This document shows, piece by piece, positions 1 through 11,877 of a stretch of DNA of 42,440 nucleotides. Location: assembly GCF_002086125.1 (NCBI RefSeq), contig NZ_MVHG01000039.1, positions 1 to 42,440 on the forward strand, written 5' to 3'. The DNA comes from Mycobacterium arosiense ATCC BAA-1401 = DSM 45069. Its GTDB lineage: Bacteria > Actinomycetota > Actinomycetes > Mycobacteriales > Mycobacteriaceae. Position 1 is the first letter of the stretch. Each line of letters begins with the position of its first letter. A model generated the notes under the pieces. That model saw nothing but the letters and a program-made list of their open reading frames with translations. It ran no database searches and was not told the origin of the DNA. A program made the position numbers and the translations under genes.

Positions 1-3000
1 GCGGAGACTCACTATCCGCAATGCGAGTCATCGCCGGCGTCAACAGCGCCCTGAATGCGCACCTCGCGGTGCGCACCCTGTTCGATGCGCCCACGGTGGC
101 CAGGCTGGCACCGCGGATCGGAGAAGACGGGGATGGGCATGAGCCGTTGGTGGCGGTCGAGCGGCCGGCGGTGGTGCCGTTGTCGTTTGCCCAGCAGCGG
201 TTGTGGTTCTTGGACCACTTGCAGGGGCCCTCGCCGGTGTACAACATACCGGCGGCACTGCGACTGAGTGGACGCCTGGATGCCGAGGCGCTCGGTGCGG
301 CGTTGGCCGATGTGGTGGCCCGCCAGGAAAGCCTGCGGACTCTGTTCCCGTCGGTCGAAGGGATTCCGCGGCAGGTGGTTATGCCGGCCGATGGTGTCGA
401 TATCGGGTGGGAGGTCGTCGACGCCACCGGCTGGCCCGAAAGCCGGCTAGGTGAGGCCGTCGGCGCGGTGGTACATCACACGTTTGATCTGGCGGCCGAA
501 ATGCCGTTGCGGGCAACGCTTTTCCGCGTCGCCGAGGACGAGCACGTGCTGGTGGCCGCGGTGCACCATATCGCCGCCGACGGCTGGTCGATCACCCGGC
601 TGGTGGCTGATCTGGCGGTGGCGTATGCCAGCCGGCGTGTGGGGCAGGCCCCGGGTTGGGCGTCCTTGGCGGTGCAGTACGTCGATTACACGCTGTGGCA
701 GCGCGCGCACCTGGGCGATCTGGCCGATGCCGACAGCCGCATCGCCGCGCAGCTGGCCTACTGGGAACAGGAACTGGCCGGGCTGCCCGAGCGGCTGGCG
801 CTGCCCACCGACCGGCCCTACCCGCCAGTCGCCGATTACCGCGGGGCCAGCGTGGCCGTGGAGTGGCCCGCCGAGCTGCAGCAGCAGGTCGCGCGGGTGG
901 CGCGTGAGCACAACGCGACCAGCTTCATGGTGATCCAGGCCGCCCTGGCGGTGCTGCTGGCCAAGCTCAGCGCCAGTCCCGATGTGGCGGTGGGGTTCCC
1001 GATCGCCGGGCGCAGTGACCCTGTGCTGGATGAGGTGGTGGGGGTCTTCATCAACACCCTGGTGTTGCGGGTGGAGATGGCCGACGACCCCACGGTCGCC
1101 GAGCTGCTGGCCCAGGTGCGAGCGCGTAGCCTGGCGGCCTTCGAGCACCAGGATGTGCCCTTCGAGGTGCTCGTGGAGCGGCTCAACCCGACCCGATCGT
1201 TGGCCCATCACCCGCTGGTGCAGGTGGTGGTGGCCTGGCAGAACTTCGCCACGGACGATAACGCCGCCGCGTTGGCCTTAGGTGATCTGCAGGTAACCCC
1301 GCTGCCGGCGGACACCCACACCGCGCGCATGGATCTGACACTGACGTTGGGCGAGCGCTGGAACGCCGCCGGGGAGCCCGCCGGGATCGGCGGGTCGGTG
1401 GAGTTCCGCACCGATGTGTTCGACGAGGACAGCATCGCGGTGTTGATCGCGCGGTTGCAGCGGCTGTTGATGGCGGTCACCGCCGATCCCACGCAACGAC
1501 TTTCGTCGGTGGATGTGCTGGATGCGGCGGAGTATGCCCGGCTGGACGAGGTCAGCAACCGGGCGGTGTTGACCGCGCCGGTCAGCGCGCCGGTGTCGAT
1601 TCCAGCGCTGTTCGCCGAACAGGTGGCCAGGACACCGGATGCGGTGGCGGTGACCTTCGAAGCCCGCTCGATGACCTACCGGGAGCTCGATGAGGCGTCG
1701 AACCGGTTGGCGCATCTACTGGCCGGACAGGGAGTGAGCCGGGGACAGTATGTGGCCCTGCTGTTTTCGCGGTCAACCGAGGCGATCGTGTCCATGTTGG
1801 CGGTGCTCAAGACCGGGGCGGCGTATGTGCCGATCGACCCCGCGCTCCCGGTGGCCCGGGTCGGGTTCATGGTCGCCGATTCCGCGCCGATCGCCGCGCT
1901 CACCACTTCCGCGCTGGCCGGGCGGCTGGACGGGCACGAGTTGCTGGTCATCGACGTCGACGATCCGCGCATCCGGACGTATCCGTGCACTGCATTGCCG
2001 GCGTCGGTGCTGGATCCCGACGATATCGCCTACCTGATCTACACCTCGGGCACCACCGGTGTTCCCAAAGGCGTTGCGGTCGCCCACCGCAACATCAGTC
2101 AGCTGGTGGCAACCCTGCACGCAGACCTTCCGTCGGGACCGGGCCAGGTGTGGTCGCAATGGCATTCCCACAGCTTCGATGTCTCGGTGTGGGAGGTCTT
2201 CGGCGCGCTGTTGCACGGCGGGCGGCTGGTGGTGGTCCCCGAATCGGTGGCGCGGTCGCCGGAAGACTTCCACTCATTGCTGGTTGCCGAAGAAGTCAAT
2301 GTGTTGAGCCAGACCCCATCCGCGGCGGGGATGCTGTCACCGGAGGGTCTGGACTCGGTCACTTTGGTGGTGGCCGGCGAGGCTTGCCCGGCCGAGCTGG
2401 TGGATCGCTGGGCGCGGGGTCGAGTGATGCTCAATGCCTATGGCCCGACCGAGGCCACGGTGTATGCAGCGGTCAGTGCGCCGCTGGTGGCCGAGCCGGG
2501 TGTGGTGCCGATCGGCTCGCCGGTACCGGGAGCGGCGTTGTTTGTGCTGGACAGCTGGTTACGGCCAGTGCCCGCCGGTGTGGTCGGCGAGTTGTACGTG
2601 TCCGGCGCCGGTGTGGCAGGCGGGTACTGGCGGCGGGCAGCCTTGACCGCGTCGCGGTTTGTGGCCTGCCCGTTCGCGGGCGCTGGAGCGCCGGGAACAC
2701 GCATGTATCGCACCGGGGATCTGGTGTGTTGGGGCCCCGACGGGCAGTTGCGGTATCTGGGACGTTCCGATGATCAGGTCAAGGTCCGCGGGTATCGCAT
2801 CGAGCTCGGGGAGATCCGCGCTGCGCTGGCCGCCCTCGACGGGGTGGAGCAGGCGGTGGTGATTGCTCGCGAGGACCGCCCCGGCGACAAGCGCCTTATC
2901 GGCTACGTCACCGGAACCGCCGACCCGGCCGAGCTCCGCGCCCTGCTGGCCGAGCGGCTACCGGCCTACATGGTGCCGGCGGCAGTAATGACGCTTGACG

Positions 3001-4145
3001 CGTTGCCGTTGACCAACAACGGCAAACTCGATACCCGCGCCCTGCCGGCACCCGAATACGCCAAGGCCGATGGCTACCGCGCCCCGGCCACCCTCACCGA
3101 GGAGATCCTGGCCGGCATTTACGCCCAGGTACTCGGGCTCGAGCGGGTCGGTGTCGACGACTCCTTCTTCGATTTGGGCGGAGATTCCCTGCTGGCGATG
3201 CGCTTGATCGCAGCGATCAACGCCAGCTTGGACGCGAATCTTGCGGTGCGCACGCTATTCCACGCGCCGTCCGTCAGAAGCTTGAGTCAGCAGTTGGGCC
3301 AAGACGCCAGCGAGGCGGAAGTAGTCCTTGTTGAGTTCCTCAAGCAGGGCACGGGTGTTCCGTTGTTCTGCATTCATCCCGCCGGTGGGGTGAGTTGGCC
3401 GTATCAGGCTCTTGGTATTTACCTGGACTGCCCGATCATTGGTATTCAACAAAGCCCGCAAGATGGTGAAGGCGAACCTCCGTCAATTCGCGATATGGCG
3501 AAGAACTATGCCGACAGGATTCAACGGATTTGGCCCACCGGGCCCTATCGCCTTCTCGGCTGGTCGTTCGGCGGTGCTGTCGCCCACGAAATCGCCATCG
3601 AGCTTCAGCGACGCGGATACGCAATCGAACGTCTCGTCTTTCTCGACGCTCAACCCAGTATCGATAGCGGCGCGACTGCGTCGAACATCGGCGAGGAGGA
3701 CGTGCTGGCAGACGTCTTGCGGTTCTGCCGTATCGATGTTCCGGAACAGGATGGGCCGCTTACCTATCAGCGGGTAGAAGAACTACTTCGCGAACGAGGA
3801 ATCGTCGAATTTTCGCCGTACAAGCAGCTTCTGGATTTGGGTATTCGAAACATCAACAACAATGGGGCGTTGTATCGAGCCCACGAACCCGGTGTGTTCG
3901 ATGGGGATGTAGACATATTTACTGCCGTGCGGGACGAGGGCGATCGCAGTTCGCCTCTTGTGCAACGTTGGCGACCGTACGTAACGGGCAACATCAACAG
4001 CTACCCGATCGACTGTGTGCATGAAGAAATGATGAGTACCGAGTCGCTCATCCTCTATGGCCCACAGCTCAAAGCCCTTTTGGAACCTGAATGCGTGCGC
4101 GAAACGGACATGCTACTTAGTCGTTTCTCTGAGGAGGCGAAGTGA
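1..4145 (+). CDS. Non-ribosomal peptide synthetase, 3' part (PCP-C-A-PCP-thioesterase), 5' truncated by window edge
   Basis: This is the terminal part of a multimodular NRPS that adds one amino acid and then releases the product. The frame is open from base 3, and its first codons read GDSLSAMRV, the phosphopantetheine-Ser site of a carrier domain, so the gene starts upstream and the ATG at 21 is not the start. Counting from base 3, I see: partial PCP (1-40), condensation domain (about 50-490) with HHIAADG (188-194), adenylation domain (about 525-1030) with YTSGTTG near 680, [13 protein letters not shown] and the Lys of NNGKLD, a second PCP with Ser1062 in GGDSL, and a type I thioesterase with GWSFGG (Ser1188) and a late His in CVHEEM. 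There is no epimerase or reductase domain, so release should be hydrolysis or cyclisation. The thioesterase part is visibly lower in GC. The stop overlaps the PKS start by 4 bp (GTGA). Confidence 0.95.
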   Translation, partial: GDSLSAMRVIAGVNSALNAHLAVRTLFDAPTVARLAPRIGEDGDGHEPLVAVERPAVVPLSFAQQRLWFLDHLQGPSPVYNIPAALRLSGRLDAEALGAALADVVARQESLRTLFPSVEGIPRQVVMPADGVDIGWEVVDATGWPESRLGEAVGAVVHHTFDLAAEMPLRATLFRVAEDEHVLVAAVHHIAADGWSITRLVADLAVAYASRRVGQAPGWASLAVQYVDYTLWQRAHLGDLADADSRIAAQLAYWEQELAGLPERLALPTDRPYPPVADYRGASVAVEWPAELQQQVARVAREHNATSFMVIQAALAVLLAKLSASPDVAVGFPIAGRSDPVLDEVVGVFINTLVLRVEMADDPTVAELLAQVRARSLAAFEHQDVPFEVLVERLNPTRSLAHHPLVQVVVAWQNFATDDNAAALALGDLQVTPLPADTHTARMDLTLTLGERWNAAGEPAGIGGSVEFRTDVFDEDSIAVLIARLQRLLMAVTADPTQRLSSVDVLDAAEYARLDEVSNRAVLTAPVSAPVSIPALFAEQVARTPDAVAVTFEARSMTYRELDEASNRLAHLLAGQGVSRGQYVALLFSRSTEAIVSMLAVLKTGAAYVPIDPALPVARVGFMVADSAPIAALTTSALAGRLDGHELLVIDVDDPRIRTYPCTALPASVLDPDDIAYLIYTSGTTGVPKGVAVAHRNISQLVATLHADLPSGPGQVWSQWHSHSFDVSVWEVFGALLHGGRLVVVPESVARSPEDFHSLLVAEEVNVLSQTPSAAGMLSPEGLDSVTLVVAGEACPAELVDRWARGRVMLNAYGPTEATVYAAVSAPLVAEPGVVPIGSPVPGAALFVLDSWLRPVPAGVVGELYVSGAGVAGGYWRRAALTASRFVACPFAGAGAPGTRMYRTGDLVCWGPDGQLRYLGRSDDQVKVRGYRIELGEIRAALAALDGVEQAVVIAREDRPGDKRLIGYVTGTADPAELRALLAERLPAYMVPAAVMTLDALPLTNNGKLDTRALPAPEYAKADGYRAPATLTEEILAGIYAQVLGLERVGVDDSFFDLGGDSLLAMRLIAAINASLDANLAVRTLFHAPSVRSLSQQLGQDASEAEVVLVEFLKQGTGVPLFCIHPAGGVSWPYQALGIYLDCPIIGIQQSPQDGEGEPPSIRDMAKNYADRIQRIWPTGPYRLLGWSFGGAVAHEIAIELQRRGYAIERLVFLDAQPSIDSGATASNIGEEDVLADVLRFCRIDVPEQDGPLTYQRVEELLRERGIVEFSPYKQLLDLGIRNINNNGALYRAHEPGVFDGDVDIFTAVRDEGDRSSPLVQRWRPYVTGNINSYPIDCVHEEMMSTESLILYGPQLKALLEPECVRETDMLLSRFSEEAK

Positions 4146-7100
4146 CTGCACACCAGATCAACGACGTTATGCAGCAACCGCATTCGACCGATTCGCCGCC
4201 CCGGATCGGCACGACACCCGTCACTCCTGTTGCCGTGATCGGCATGGCTTGCCGGCTACCCGGAGGCATCGACTCCCCGGAGCAGTTGTGGGCGGCGTTG
4301 TTGCGCGGCGACGACACGGTTACCGAAATTCCGGCCGACCGCTGGGACGCCGACGAATACTACGATCCCGAGCCGGGTGTGCCGGGTCGGTCGGTATCCC
4401 GGTGGGGCGCATTCATCGACGACGTCGCCGGCTTCGACCCCGAGTTCTTCGGGATCAACGAGCGGGAAGCGACCGCGATGGATCCGCAACATCGGTTGCT
4501 TCTGGAAACCTCATGGGAGGCCATGGAACACGCCGGCCTCACCCGGGAGCGAATCGCCGACTCGCTCACCGGTGTGTTCATGGGATTGACGCATGGCGAC
4601 TACCAATTGCTGGCCGCCGATGCGCACTCCGTGGAGGGGGCGTACGGCTTTTCCGGCAGCAACTTCAGCCTGGCTTCCGGGCGCATCGCCTACGCCCTGG
4701 GGGTCCACGGTCCCGCATTGACCGTGGACACCGCGTGTTCTTCCGGCCTGACCGCGATACACCTGGCGTGCCGCAGCCTGCACGAGGGCGAGAGCGACCT
4801 TGCCCTGGCTGGCGGCGCCACGCTGGCGTTGGATCCGCGGAAATTCTCCGCGGGGTCCGCCGAGGGCATGCTCTCGCCGACCGGACGCTGCCACGCCTTC
4901 GACGTCGCGGCCGACGGGTTCGTGGGTGGCGAAGGCAGCGTCATGCTGCTACTCAAGCGGCTGTCCGACGCGCTGCGCGACGGTGATCGGATCCTGGCCG
5001 TGGTGCGCGGAACGGCCGCCAACCAGGACGGTCACACCGTGAACATCGCGACCCCGTCCGAGACCGCCCAGACCGCGGTCTATCGGGCGGCGTTAGCCGC
5101 CGCGGGTGTGGACGCCCGCACGGTCGGCATGGTCGAGGCGCACGGTCCCGGCACCCCGGTTGGTGACCCGATCGAGTACGCCAGCCTGGCCAACGTCTAC
5201 GGCATCGAGGGCCCCTGCGCGCTCGCGTCGGTGAAGACCAATTTCGGGCATACCCAGGCGGCCTCCGGGGCGCTCGGGCTGATGAAGGCGATCCTCGCGC
5301 TGCAACACGGTGCGGTTCCCCGGAATCTGCACTTCACCCAGCTGCCCGATGATCTTGCCCAGATCGATACAAAACTGTTTGTGCCGCAAGAGACTACGCC
5401 GTGGACCACCAACGGCCACCACCCACGAAGGGCGGCGGTCTCGTCGTACGGGCTGTCGGGCACCAACGTGCACGCCATCGTGGAGCAGGCACCTGAACCG
5501 GCTCCCGAAGCCGCTGTGCCCGAGGGCATCTCAGCCGAACCGGCGACGACGGCGGCAGCGTTCGTTGGCGACGACCCGCTGCGCCCGGCTTCGCCGCGCT
5601 TGCGATCGCCGCTGCTGTTCCCGCTGTCGTCCACCTCGGCCGACGAATTGCGCCGCACCGCCGGTCGGCTGGCCGACTGGGTGCGAGCGCATGACGACCT
5701 GGCCTTGCCCGATCTGGCCTACACCCTGGCGCGTCGGCGCGTGCACCGCCCGGTACGCACCGCCGTCATTGCCGATAACCGGTTCGAGCTCGCAGAGGCG
5801 TTGCGCGAAATTGCCGACGGCGATACGCCGTATCCGGCCGCGGTCGGACAGGACGAACGTGGACCGGTATGGGTGTTCTCCGGGCAGGGTTCGCAATGGG
5901 CTGCGATGGGCGCGGACCTGTTGGCGACCGAACCGGTGTTTGCGGCCACCGTCGCGCAGGCAGAGCCGGTGATCGCCGTCGAGTCCGGGTTCTCAGTGAC
6001 CGAGGCGATATCGACGCGGCAGGTCGTGACCGGTCAAGACCGGATCCAGCCGACGCTGTTCACCATGCAGGTCGCGCTGGCGGCCACCATGAGGTCCTAC
6101 GGAGTCCGCCCGGGCGCGGTCATCGGGCACTCCCTCGGCGAGGCCGCCGCAGCTGTCGTCGCGGGTGCACTGTCACTGGAAGACGGGCTGCGTGTTATTT
6201 GCCGCCGCTCGCGGCTGATGTTCCGCGTCGCCGGTACCGGTGCCACGGCATCGGTGGAATTGCCCGCGCAGCAAGTGCTTTCGGAATTGACGGCGCGCGG
6301 TATCAACGACGTCGTGGTGGCGGTGGTGGCCTCGCCCCAATCCACGGTGATCGCCGGCGCCGCGCAAACAGTTCGCGACCTGGTCGCGGCCTGGGAGCAG
6401 CGTGACGTGATGGCCCGCGAGGTCCCCACCGACGTCGCCTTTCATTCGCCCCAAGTCGATCCGATCATGGATGAGCTGACCGACGCACTCGCAGAGATCA
6501 GCCCGTTGACACCGGAAGTTCCCTTCTACTCGGCGACCCTGTTCGATCCGCGCGAGCAGCCAGTGTGCGACGCCAATTACTGGGCGCACAACATGCGCCG
6601 CATGGTGCGGTTCGCCACGGCCGTGCAGGCCGCTTTGGAGGACGGCTACCGGGTCTTTGCCGAGCTGGCGCCACACCCGCTACTCATCCGCGCTCTCGAG
6701 CAGACCGCCCGCAGTCGCGAGATGCCGATGGCCGCTCTGGCCGGTATGCGCCGTGAACAAGCGCTTCCCCACGGGTTGCGTGGGTTTGTGGCGGATCTGC
6801 ACAGTGCGGGTGCCGCGGTCGATTTCTCCAAGCTTTACCCGGGTGGACACCTGGTGGACGCGCCGCTGCCGACCTGGACGCACCGTCGGCTGTGGTTGAG
6901 CGGCGCCGGTCAGGAAGCCCCGACCCATGGCGGTTGCACCGTTTCGGTACATCCGTTGCTGGGCTCGCACGTGCACCTGCAGGAGGAGCCTGAGCGCCAC
7001 TTGTGGCAGGCCGACGTCGGCACCGCCGCCCAGCCCTGGCTCGCCGACCACCAGATCCGCAATGTGGTTGTGCTTCCGGGAGCCGCTTACTGCGAGATGG

Positions 7101-10100
7101 CGTTAGCGGCCGCGCGTACCGTGCTCGGCGAGGCGGCTGAGGTTCGCGACATCCGTTTCGAGCAGGCACTCCTGCTGGATGAGCGGACCACGATCGGTGC
7201 CTCCGCGTCGTTGTCATCGCCGGGCGTCGTCGACTTCGCCGTGGAGTCGAATCGGGGCGGCGAACACACGCGGCACGCTGCCGCGGTGCTCCGCGCCGCA
7301 GAGGATGAGCAGCCACCTGCGTACAACGTGTCCACACTACTGGCCGCCCATGCGAGTTGCGACGACGGCGACGAGGTGCGCGAACGCATGGACCAACGTG
7401 GCGTTCAGTACGGTCCCGCGTTCGCCGGTCTGGGGAATGTCCACACCGGCGCGGAGGCGACCGTCCTGGCCGAGGTGGCGCTACCGCGCCAAATCCGCTC
7501 GCAACAATCCGCTTACGGCGTGCACCCCGCACTGCTGGACGCCTGTTTCCAGTCCGTTGAAGCCCATCCGGACGTTCAGGCCCTGGGCGACGGTGCGCTG
7601 GGGTTGGTGCTGGGCATCCGTCGACTCCGCTCCTACAGCGCTGCCCGCAACGCCCACTACTGCTACACACGGGTGACGAAAGCCGACACCTCCGGGGTCG
7701 AGGCCGACATCGACGTGCTCGACGAGCACGGGGCGGTCCTGTTGACCGTGCAGGGGCTGCGAGTGGGCGCCGGCGCATCCGATCGGGGCAATAAAGATCG
7801 GGTGCTGGCCGAGCGACTGTTGACCATCGAATGGCGGCAACGAGAATTGCCCGAACCGGACCACACCGACGCCGGAAGCTGGCTGCTGATCGGCACCACC
7901 ACCACCGCGCACGTGATGGCCAGCACGCTGGCTGACGCCCTGAAAAACCTTGGGGCGCACTGCACCACGATGTCCTGGCCGCAGCAGGGCGACCACATGT
8001 CAAACGTGGAACAGCTGGGAAATCATTTGCGCGGCGGTGGAATAACCGGTGTGGTGATCCTCACCGGACCGAAGAACGGCGAGGCCGGCGAGCACTGTGC
8101 GCTGCTGGGCCGGGACTACGTGCAACATCTGGTGCGCATTGCCCGCGAGTTGGCCGACCTTCCCGGCGAATCGCCCCGCTTGTATGTCGTGACCCGCAAC
8201 GCCCAAACCGTGGTGTCCAACGACGTGCCCAACCTCGAGCAGGCCGGGTTGCGGGGCCTGATCCGGGTAATCGGCATGGAACATCCGCATCTGGGCGCCA
8301 GCCACATCGACGTGGACGAATCCACCGAGGCCGAACAGCTGGCACGCCAACTGCTCGGCGGGTCGGAGGAGGACGAGACCGCCTGGCGAAACGGCGCGTG
8401 GTACAACGCGCGGTTGTGCCCTGCTCCACTGCTTCCCGAGGAGCGGCAAACCGCCGTCGCCAACCACGAGTGCGACGGCATGCGCCTGCAGATCCGTACG
8501 CCCGGTGATCTGGAGTCACTCGAACTCGTTGCCTGCGACCGCGTTCCACCGGGGCCGGGACAGATCGAGGTCGCGGTCAGCGCATCCAGCATCAACTTCG
8601 CCGACGTGCTCGTCGCGTTCGGCCGTTACCCCGCTTTCGAGGGGCGCCTGCCGCAGCTGGGCACCGACTTCGCCGGCGTCGTGACCGCAGTCGGACCAGA
8701 CGTGACCGACCACAAGGTTGGTGATCATGTCGGGGGCCTGAGCGCCAACGGTTGTTGGGGTACCTTCCTCACCTGCGACGCGCGCCTGGCTGTCACGCTG
8801 CCCGCCGGCCTGGCCGACGACCAGGCTGCGGCGGTGACGACCGCGCATGCCACCGCCTACTACGGCCTGCATGAACTGGCCCGAATCGGCGCCGGTGACC
8901 GGGTGCTGATCCACTCCGCGACCGGCGGCGTCGGACAGGCGGCAATCGCCGTCGCGCGGGCGGCGGGGGCCGAGATCTTCGCCACCGCCGGCAGCGAGCA
9001 ACGTCGAGAGTTACTGCGCCACATGGGCATTAAGCATGTTTACGACTCGCGAAGCGTCGAGTTCGCCGACCTGATACGCCGCGACACCGACGGCTATGGT
9101 GTGGACATCGTGCTCAACTCGGTCATCGGTGCCGCCCAGCGTGCGGGGGTCGAATTGCTGGCGTTCGGTGGACGATTCGTCGAGATTGGCAAACGCGACA
9201 TCTACGGCGACACCCGCTTGGGGCTCTTCCCGTTCCGGCGCAATCTCACGTTCTACGCGCTCGACCTGGCGTTGATGTCATTCAGCCACCCGGACAGGCT
9301 GCGAGACCTGCTGAACACGGTCTACCAACTCACCGCGGACGGCTCACTGCCGATGCCGCAAAGCACGCACTACCCGCTCGCCGACGCGGCCACGGCGATT
9401 CGGGTGATGAGCGGAGCCCAGCACACCGGAAAACTCGTGCTCGATGTCCCGCACGCCGGCCGCAGCCGCGTGATGGTGCCGCCGGCGCAGGTCGGGGTCT
9501 TCCGCAACGACGGCGCTTACATCGTCACCGGCGGGCTGGGGGGCCTGGGACTGTTCTTGGCCGAGAAGATGGCTTCTCCTGGTTCCGGGGCCGGTTGTGG
9601 ACGTATCGTGCTGTCCTCGCGCTCGCAACCAAATGCCACCGCGCTGGAGACGATCGAACGCATGCGGGAGATCGGTGCCGACATCGTGGTCGACTGCGGC
9701 GACATAGCCGAGGTCGGTACGGCTCAGCGGTTGGTGGCTACAGCGACCGCCACCGGGCTTCCGATGCGCGGTGTGCTGCATCTGGCGGCGGTGATCGAGG
9801 ATGCCACACTGAGTAATATCACCGACGAGCTCATCGAGCATGACTGGGCGCCAAAGGTTTACGGCGCATGGGATCTGCACACCGCCACCGCCGAGCAGCC
9901 GTTGGACTGGTTCTGCTCGTTTTCCTCCGCCGCAGCGCTGGTGGGGTCGCCCGGGCAGGGTGCCTACGCCGCTGCCAACAGCTGGCTGGACGCCTTCACC
10001 CGCTGGCGGCGGGCTCAAGGTTTGCCGGCCACCGCGATCGCATGGGGCGCCTGGGCGCAGATAGGACGCGGCACCACCCTGGCCGAAAACGCCGACGATG

Positions 10101-10570
10101 CCATAGCACCAGACGAAGGCGCGTATGCATTCGAGGCGCTGCTGCGCCACGACCGCGCCTGCACCGGGTATGCGCCGATAACGCGTGCACCGTGGTTGAC
10201 CGCTTTCGCTCAGCGCAGTCCCTTCGCCGAAGCGTTCCGCTCCAACGGGCAAAGCTCAACGGGCACAAGCAAACTGCGTGCGGAGCTCGATGAGCTGGCG
10301 GTGGAGGAGTGGCCTACCCGGCTGCGGCGCCTGATCTCCGACCAGGTCAGCCTGATACTGCGTCGCAGCGTCGATCCCGATCGTCCGCTCTCCGAGTACG
10401 GCCTTGACTCATTGGGTGGCCTCGAACTACTTACCCGCATCCAGACAGAGACGGGCATACGCGTGACGCCCGCCGACATCGCCACCATTGGCACCATTCG
10501 CGGTCTGGCGGAGCTGCTGTGCGAAAAGTTGGCGCCCGCGGACGGCGCGCTGAAGGCTGAAAGGGTTTGA
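4142..10570 (+). CDS. Mas-like reducing polyketide synthase (KS-AT-DH-ER-KR-ACP)
   Basis: A 2142-residue type I PKS with the domain order and much sequence resemblance to mycocerosic acid synthase (Mas, about 2110 aa), enzymes that extend acyl chains iteratively with full reduction. KS: Cys199 in DTACSS, His334 in EAHGPGT (Pro where most KS have Thr, as in Mas-type enzymes) and His370 in NFGH. AT: Ser664 in GHSLGE, and VAFH at 765-768. DH: His970 followed by the LPG motif, and Asp1133 in [19 protein letters not shown] near 1595. KR: GGLGGLG near 1795 and Tyr1942. ACP: Ser2090 in GLDSL. All catalytic residues looked for are present, so it should make saturated, probably methyl-branched chains. 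There is no thioesterase, so the chain must pass to another protein. The GTG start overlaps the NRPS stop and has GAGGAGG at 4131-4137. Confidence 0.95.
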   Translation: MTAHQINDVMQQPHSTDSPPRIGTTPVTPVAVIGMACRLPGGIDSPEQLWAALLRGDDTVTEIPADRWDADEYYDPEPGVPGRSVSRWGAFIDDVAGFDPEFFGINEREATAMDPQHRLLLETSWEAMEHAGLTRERIADSLTGVFMGLTHGDYQLLAADAHSVEGAYGFSGSNFSLASGRIAYALGVHGPALTVDTACSSGLTAIHLACRSLHEGESDLALAGGATLALDPRKFSAGSAEGMLSPTGRCHAFDVAADGFVGGEGSVMLLLKRLSDALRDGDRILAVVRGTAANQDGHTVNIATPSETAQTAVYRAALAAAGVDARTVGMVEAHGPGTPVGDPIEYASLANVYGIEGPCALASVKTNFGHTQAASGALGLMKAILALQHGAVPRNLHFTQLPDDLAQIDTKLFVPQETTPWTTNGHHPRRAAVSSYGLSGTNVHAIVEQAPEPAPEAAVPEGISAEPATTAAAFVGDDPLRPASPRLRSPLLFPLSSTSADELRRTAGRLADWVRAHDDLALPDLAYTLARRRVHRPVRTAVIADNRFELAEALREIADGDTPYPAAVGQDERGPVWVFSGQGSQWAAMGADLLATEPVFAATVAQAEPVIAVESGFSVTEAISTRQVVTGQDRIQPTLFTMQVALAATMRSYGVRPGAVIGHSLGEAAAAVVAGALSLEDGLRVICRRSRLMFRVAGTGATASVELPAQQVLSELTARGINDVVVAVVASPQSTVIAGAAQTVRDLVAAWEQRDVMAREVPTDVAFHSPQVDPIMDELTDALAEISPLTPEVPFYSATLFDPREQPVCDANYWAHNMRRMVRFATAVQAALEDGYRVFAELAPHPLLIRALEQTARSREMPMAALAGMRREQALPHGLRGFVADLHSAGAAVDFSKLYPGGHLVDAPLPTWTHRRLWLSGAGQEAPTHGGCTVSVHPLLGSHVHLQEEPERHLWQADVGTAAQPWLADHQIRNVVVLPGAAYCEMALAAARTVLGEAAEVRDIRFEQALLLDERTTIGASASLSSPGVVDFAVESNRGGEHTRHAAAVLRAAEDEQPPAYNVSTLLAAHASCDDGDEVRERMDQRGVQYGPAFAGLGNVHTGAEATVLAEVALPRQIRSQQSAYGVHPALLDACFQSVEAHPDVQALGDGALGLVLGIRRLRSYSAARNAHYCYTRVTKADTSGVEADIDVLDEHGAVLLTVQGLRVGAGASDRGNKDRVLAERLLTIEWRQRELPEPDHTDAGSWLLIGTTTTAHVMASTLADALKNLGAHCTTMSWPQQGDHMSNVEQLGNHLRGGGITGVVILTGPKNGEAGEHCALLGRDYVQHLVRIARELADLPGESPRLYVVTRNAQTVVSNDVPNLEQAGLRGLIRVIGMEHPHLGASHIDVDESTEAEQLARQLLGGSEEDETAWRNGAWYNARLCPAPLLPEERQTAVANHECDGMRLQIRTPGDLESLELVACDRVPPGPGQIEVAVSASSINFADVLVAFGRYPAFEGRLPQLGTDFAGVVTAVGPDVTDHKVGDHVGGLSANGCWGTFLTCDARLAVTLPAGLADDQAAAVTTAHATAYYGLHELARIGAGDRVLIHSATGGVGQAAIAVARAAGAEIFATAGSEQRRELLRHMGIKHVYDSRSVEFADLIRRDTDGYGVDIVLNSVIGAAQRAGVELLAFGGRFVEIGKRDIYGDTRLGLFPFRRNLTFYALDLALMSFSHPDRLRDLLNTVYQLTADGSLPMPQSTHYPLADAATAIRVMSGAQHTGKLVLDVPHAGRSRVMVPPAQVGVFRNDGAYIVTGGLGGLGLFLAEKMASPGSGAGCGRIVLSSRSQPNATALETIERMREIGADIVVDCGDIAEVGTAQRLVATATATGLPMRGVLHLAAVIEDATLSNITDELIEHDWAPKVYGAWDLHTATAEQPLDWFCSFSSAAALVGSPGQGAYAAANSWLDAFTRWRRAQGLPATAIAWGAWAQIGRGTTLAENADDAIAPDEGAYAFEALLRHDRACTGYAPITRAPWLTAFAQRSPFAEAFRSNGQSSTGTSKLRAELDELAVEEWPTRLRRLISDQVSLILRRSVDPDRPLSEYGLDSLGGLELLTRIQTETGIRVTPADIATIGTIRGLAELLCEKLAPADGALKAERV
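10562..10565 (+). promoter_or_regulatory. Shine-Dalgarno AGGG deciding the P450 start
   Basis: AAAGGG at the end of the PKS gene lies 10 nt before ATG 10576 but only 1 nt before TTG 10567. The ATG is therefore the better start for the P450, although the TTG would give the usual 4-bp overlap. Confidence 0.5.
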
Positions 10571-10575
10571 ACACC

Positions 10576-11877
10576 ATGCGATCTGACTACACGATCACAG
10601 GCAAGTCCGGTGAAGTGAGGGGGCCCGAGAACCTCGACTTCTTCACCGAGAAGTCGCTTGTGGACGACCCATACGACTATTACGACGCGATCCGGCGGTG
10701 CCCGGTATGGCGTGAGCCCGCGCACGGCGTGGTGATGGTGTCGGGATACGACGAGGCCCTCGCGGTGCAACGCGACACCGAACAGGCCTTGTCGGTCTGC
10801 AATATCGTCAGCGGACCATGGTCGGGGATTCCCACCAAAACCGACAGCGATGACATCTCGGAGGTGATCGAGCGGCACCGCAAGAAGGTGACGTTCGGCG
10901 ACTACTTCATCACGTTCGATCCTCCGACACACACCGCACACCGCTCGCTGTTGAGCCGGTTGTTCACGCCGAAGCAGCTGAAGAACAACGAGGACTTCCT
11001 GTGGCGCCTCGCCGACGAGCAACTCAACCGCTTCGTCGCGAAGGGCAAGTGCGAGATCGTCATCGACTACAACTTCCCCTTCACGCTCGACGCGATCACC
11101 GACCTGCTGGACGTGCCCGAAGCCGATCGTGACCGATTCCGCCGCGCTGCGATAGCCAGCAGGCTCGAGGGCGACCGCAGTGGTTTCGTCGGCGTGAAAG
11201 AGGAGTGGTTCGTCGAGTACATCGAGGAGCGGCGGCGCAATCCGCGCGACGATGTCCTCACCGAGCTGGCGCTGGCGAAGTTTCCCGACGGCACGACACC
11301 CGACGCGATTGACGTTGCCCGCGTCGCCACCTTCATGTATGCCGCCGGCCACGGCACGACGATCGACCTGCTGAGCCTCTCGACGCTCACGCTGGCGGAG
11401 CGGCCGGACCTGCAAGGGCTACTGCGCGAGGACAACTCGAAGATTCCGGCGTTCATCGAGGAGATGCTTCGCATCGAAAGCCCGATCAAATCGAATTTCC
11501 GCCTGGCGCGGCGCACCACCAAGATCGGCGACGTCGATGTGCCAGCCGGAACCAGCATTTTGGTGATGAACGGCGCGGCGAACCGCGATCCGCGGCGGTT
11601 CGACGAGCCCAACGAATTCCGCCTGGGCCGCCCGAACATATTGCATCACATGGCATTCGGCCGTGGCGTTCACACGTGCCCGGGCGCCCCGATCGCGCGC
11701 GCCGAAGTGCGGGTGAGCTTGGAACGAATCCTCAACCGGATGGCCGACATTCGGCTCTCCGAGGCCAAGCACGGCCCGCCGGGTGCCCGTCGGCTCAAAT
11801 GGGACAGCACCCTACTATTCCGACGGCTCAAGGAATTACACCTCGAGTTCACTCCCATTCAGGAGGTATCCAAATGA
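10576..11877 (+). CDS. Cytochrome P450
   Basis: A soluble bacterial-type P450 of 433 residues, probably an oxidative tailoring enzyme for the NRPS-PKS product. The haem loop reads FGRGVHTCPGAP with the axial thiolate Cys368. The K-helix pair is EEMLR. The I-helix reads AAGHGTT (256-262); the acid usually found before the Thr pair (AGxE/DTT) is Gly260 here, which is unusual. No ferredoxin gene is nearby; the flavin reductase two genes downstream could be a redox partner, but that is inference. A TTG at 10567 is an alternative start overlapping the PKS stop. The 3' end overlaps the next start by 4 bp (ATGA). The CYP family cannot be assigned by eye. Confidence 0.93.
   Translation: MRSDYTITGKSGEVRGPENLDFFTEKSLVDDPYDYYDAIRRCPVWREPAHGVVMVSGYDEALAVQRDTEQALSVCNIVSGPWSGIPTKTDSDDISEVIERHRKKVTFGDYFITFDPPTHTAHRSLLSRLFTPKQLKNNEDFLWRLADEQLNRFVAKGKCEIVIDYNFPFTLDAITDLLDVPEADRDRFRRAAIASRLEGDRSGFVGVKEEWFVEYIEERRRNPRDDVLTELALAKFPDGTTPDAIDVARVATFMYAAGHGTTIDLLSLSTLTLAERPDLQGLLREDNSKIPAFIEEMLRIESPIKSNFRLARRTTKIGDVDVPAGTSILVMNGAANRDPRRFDEPNEFRLGRPNILHHMAFGRGVHTCPGAPIARAEVRVSLERILNRMADIRLSEAKHGPPGARRLKWDSTLLFRRLKELHLEFTPIQEVSK
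11861..11866 (+). promoter_or_regulatory. Strong ribosome binding site AGGAGG
   Basis: AGGAGG lies 7 nt before ATG 11874, inside the 3' end of the P450 gene. It fixes the start of the small exported protein and rejects the longer in-frame reading from 11676. Confidence 0.8.

Noticed and set aside
6684..8003. 439-codon open frame opposite the PKS
   Set aside because: Arg/Pro-rich antisense of AT/DH domains with no family signature.
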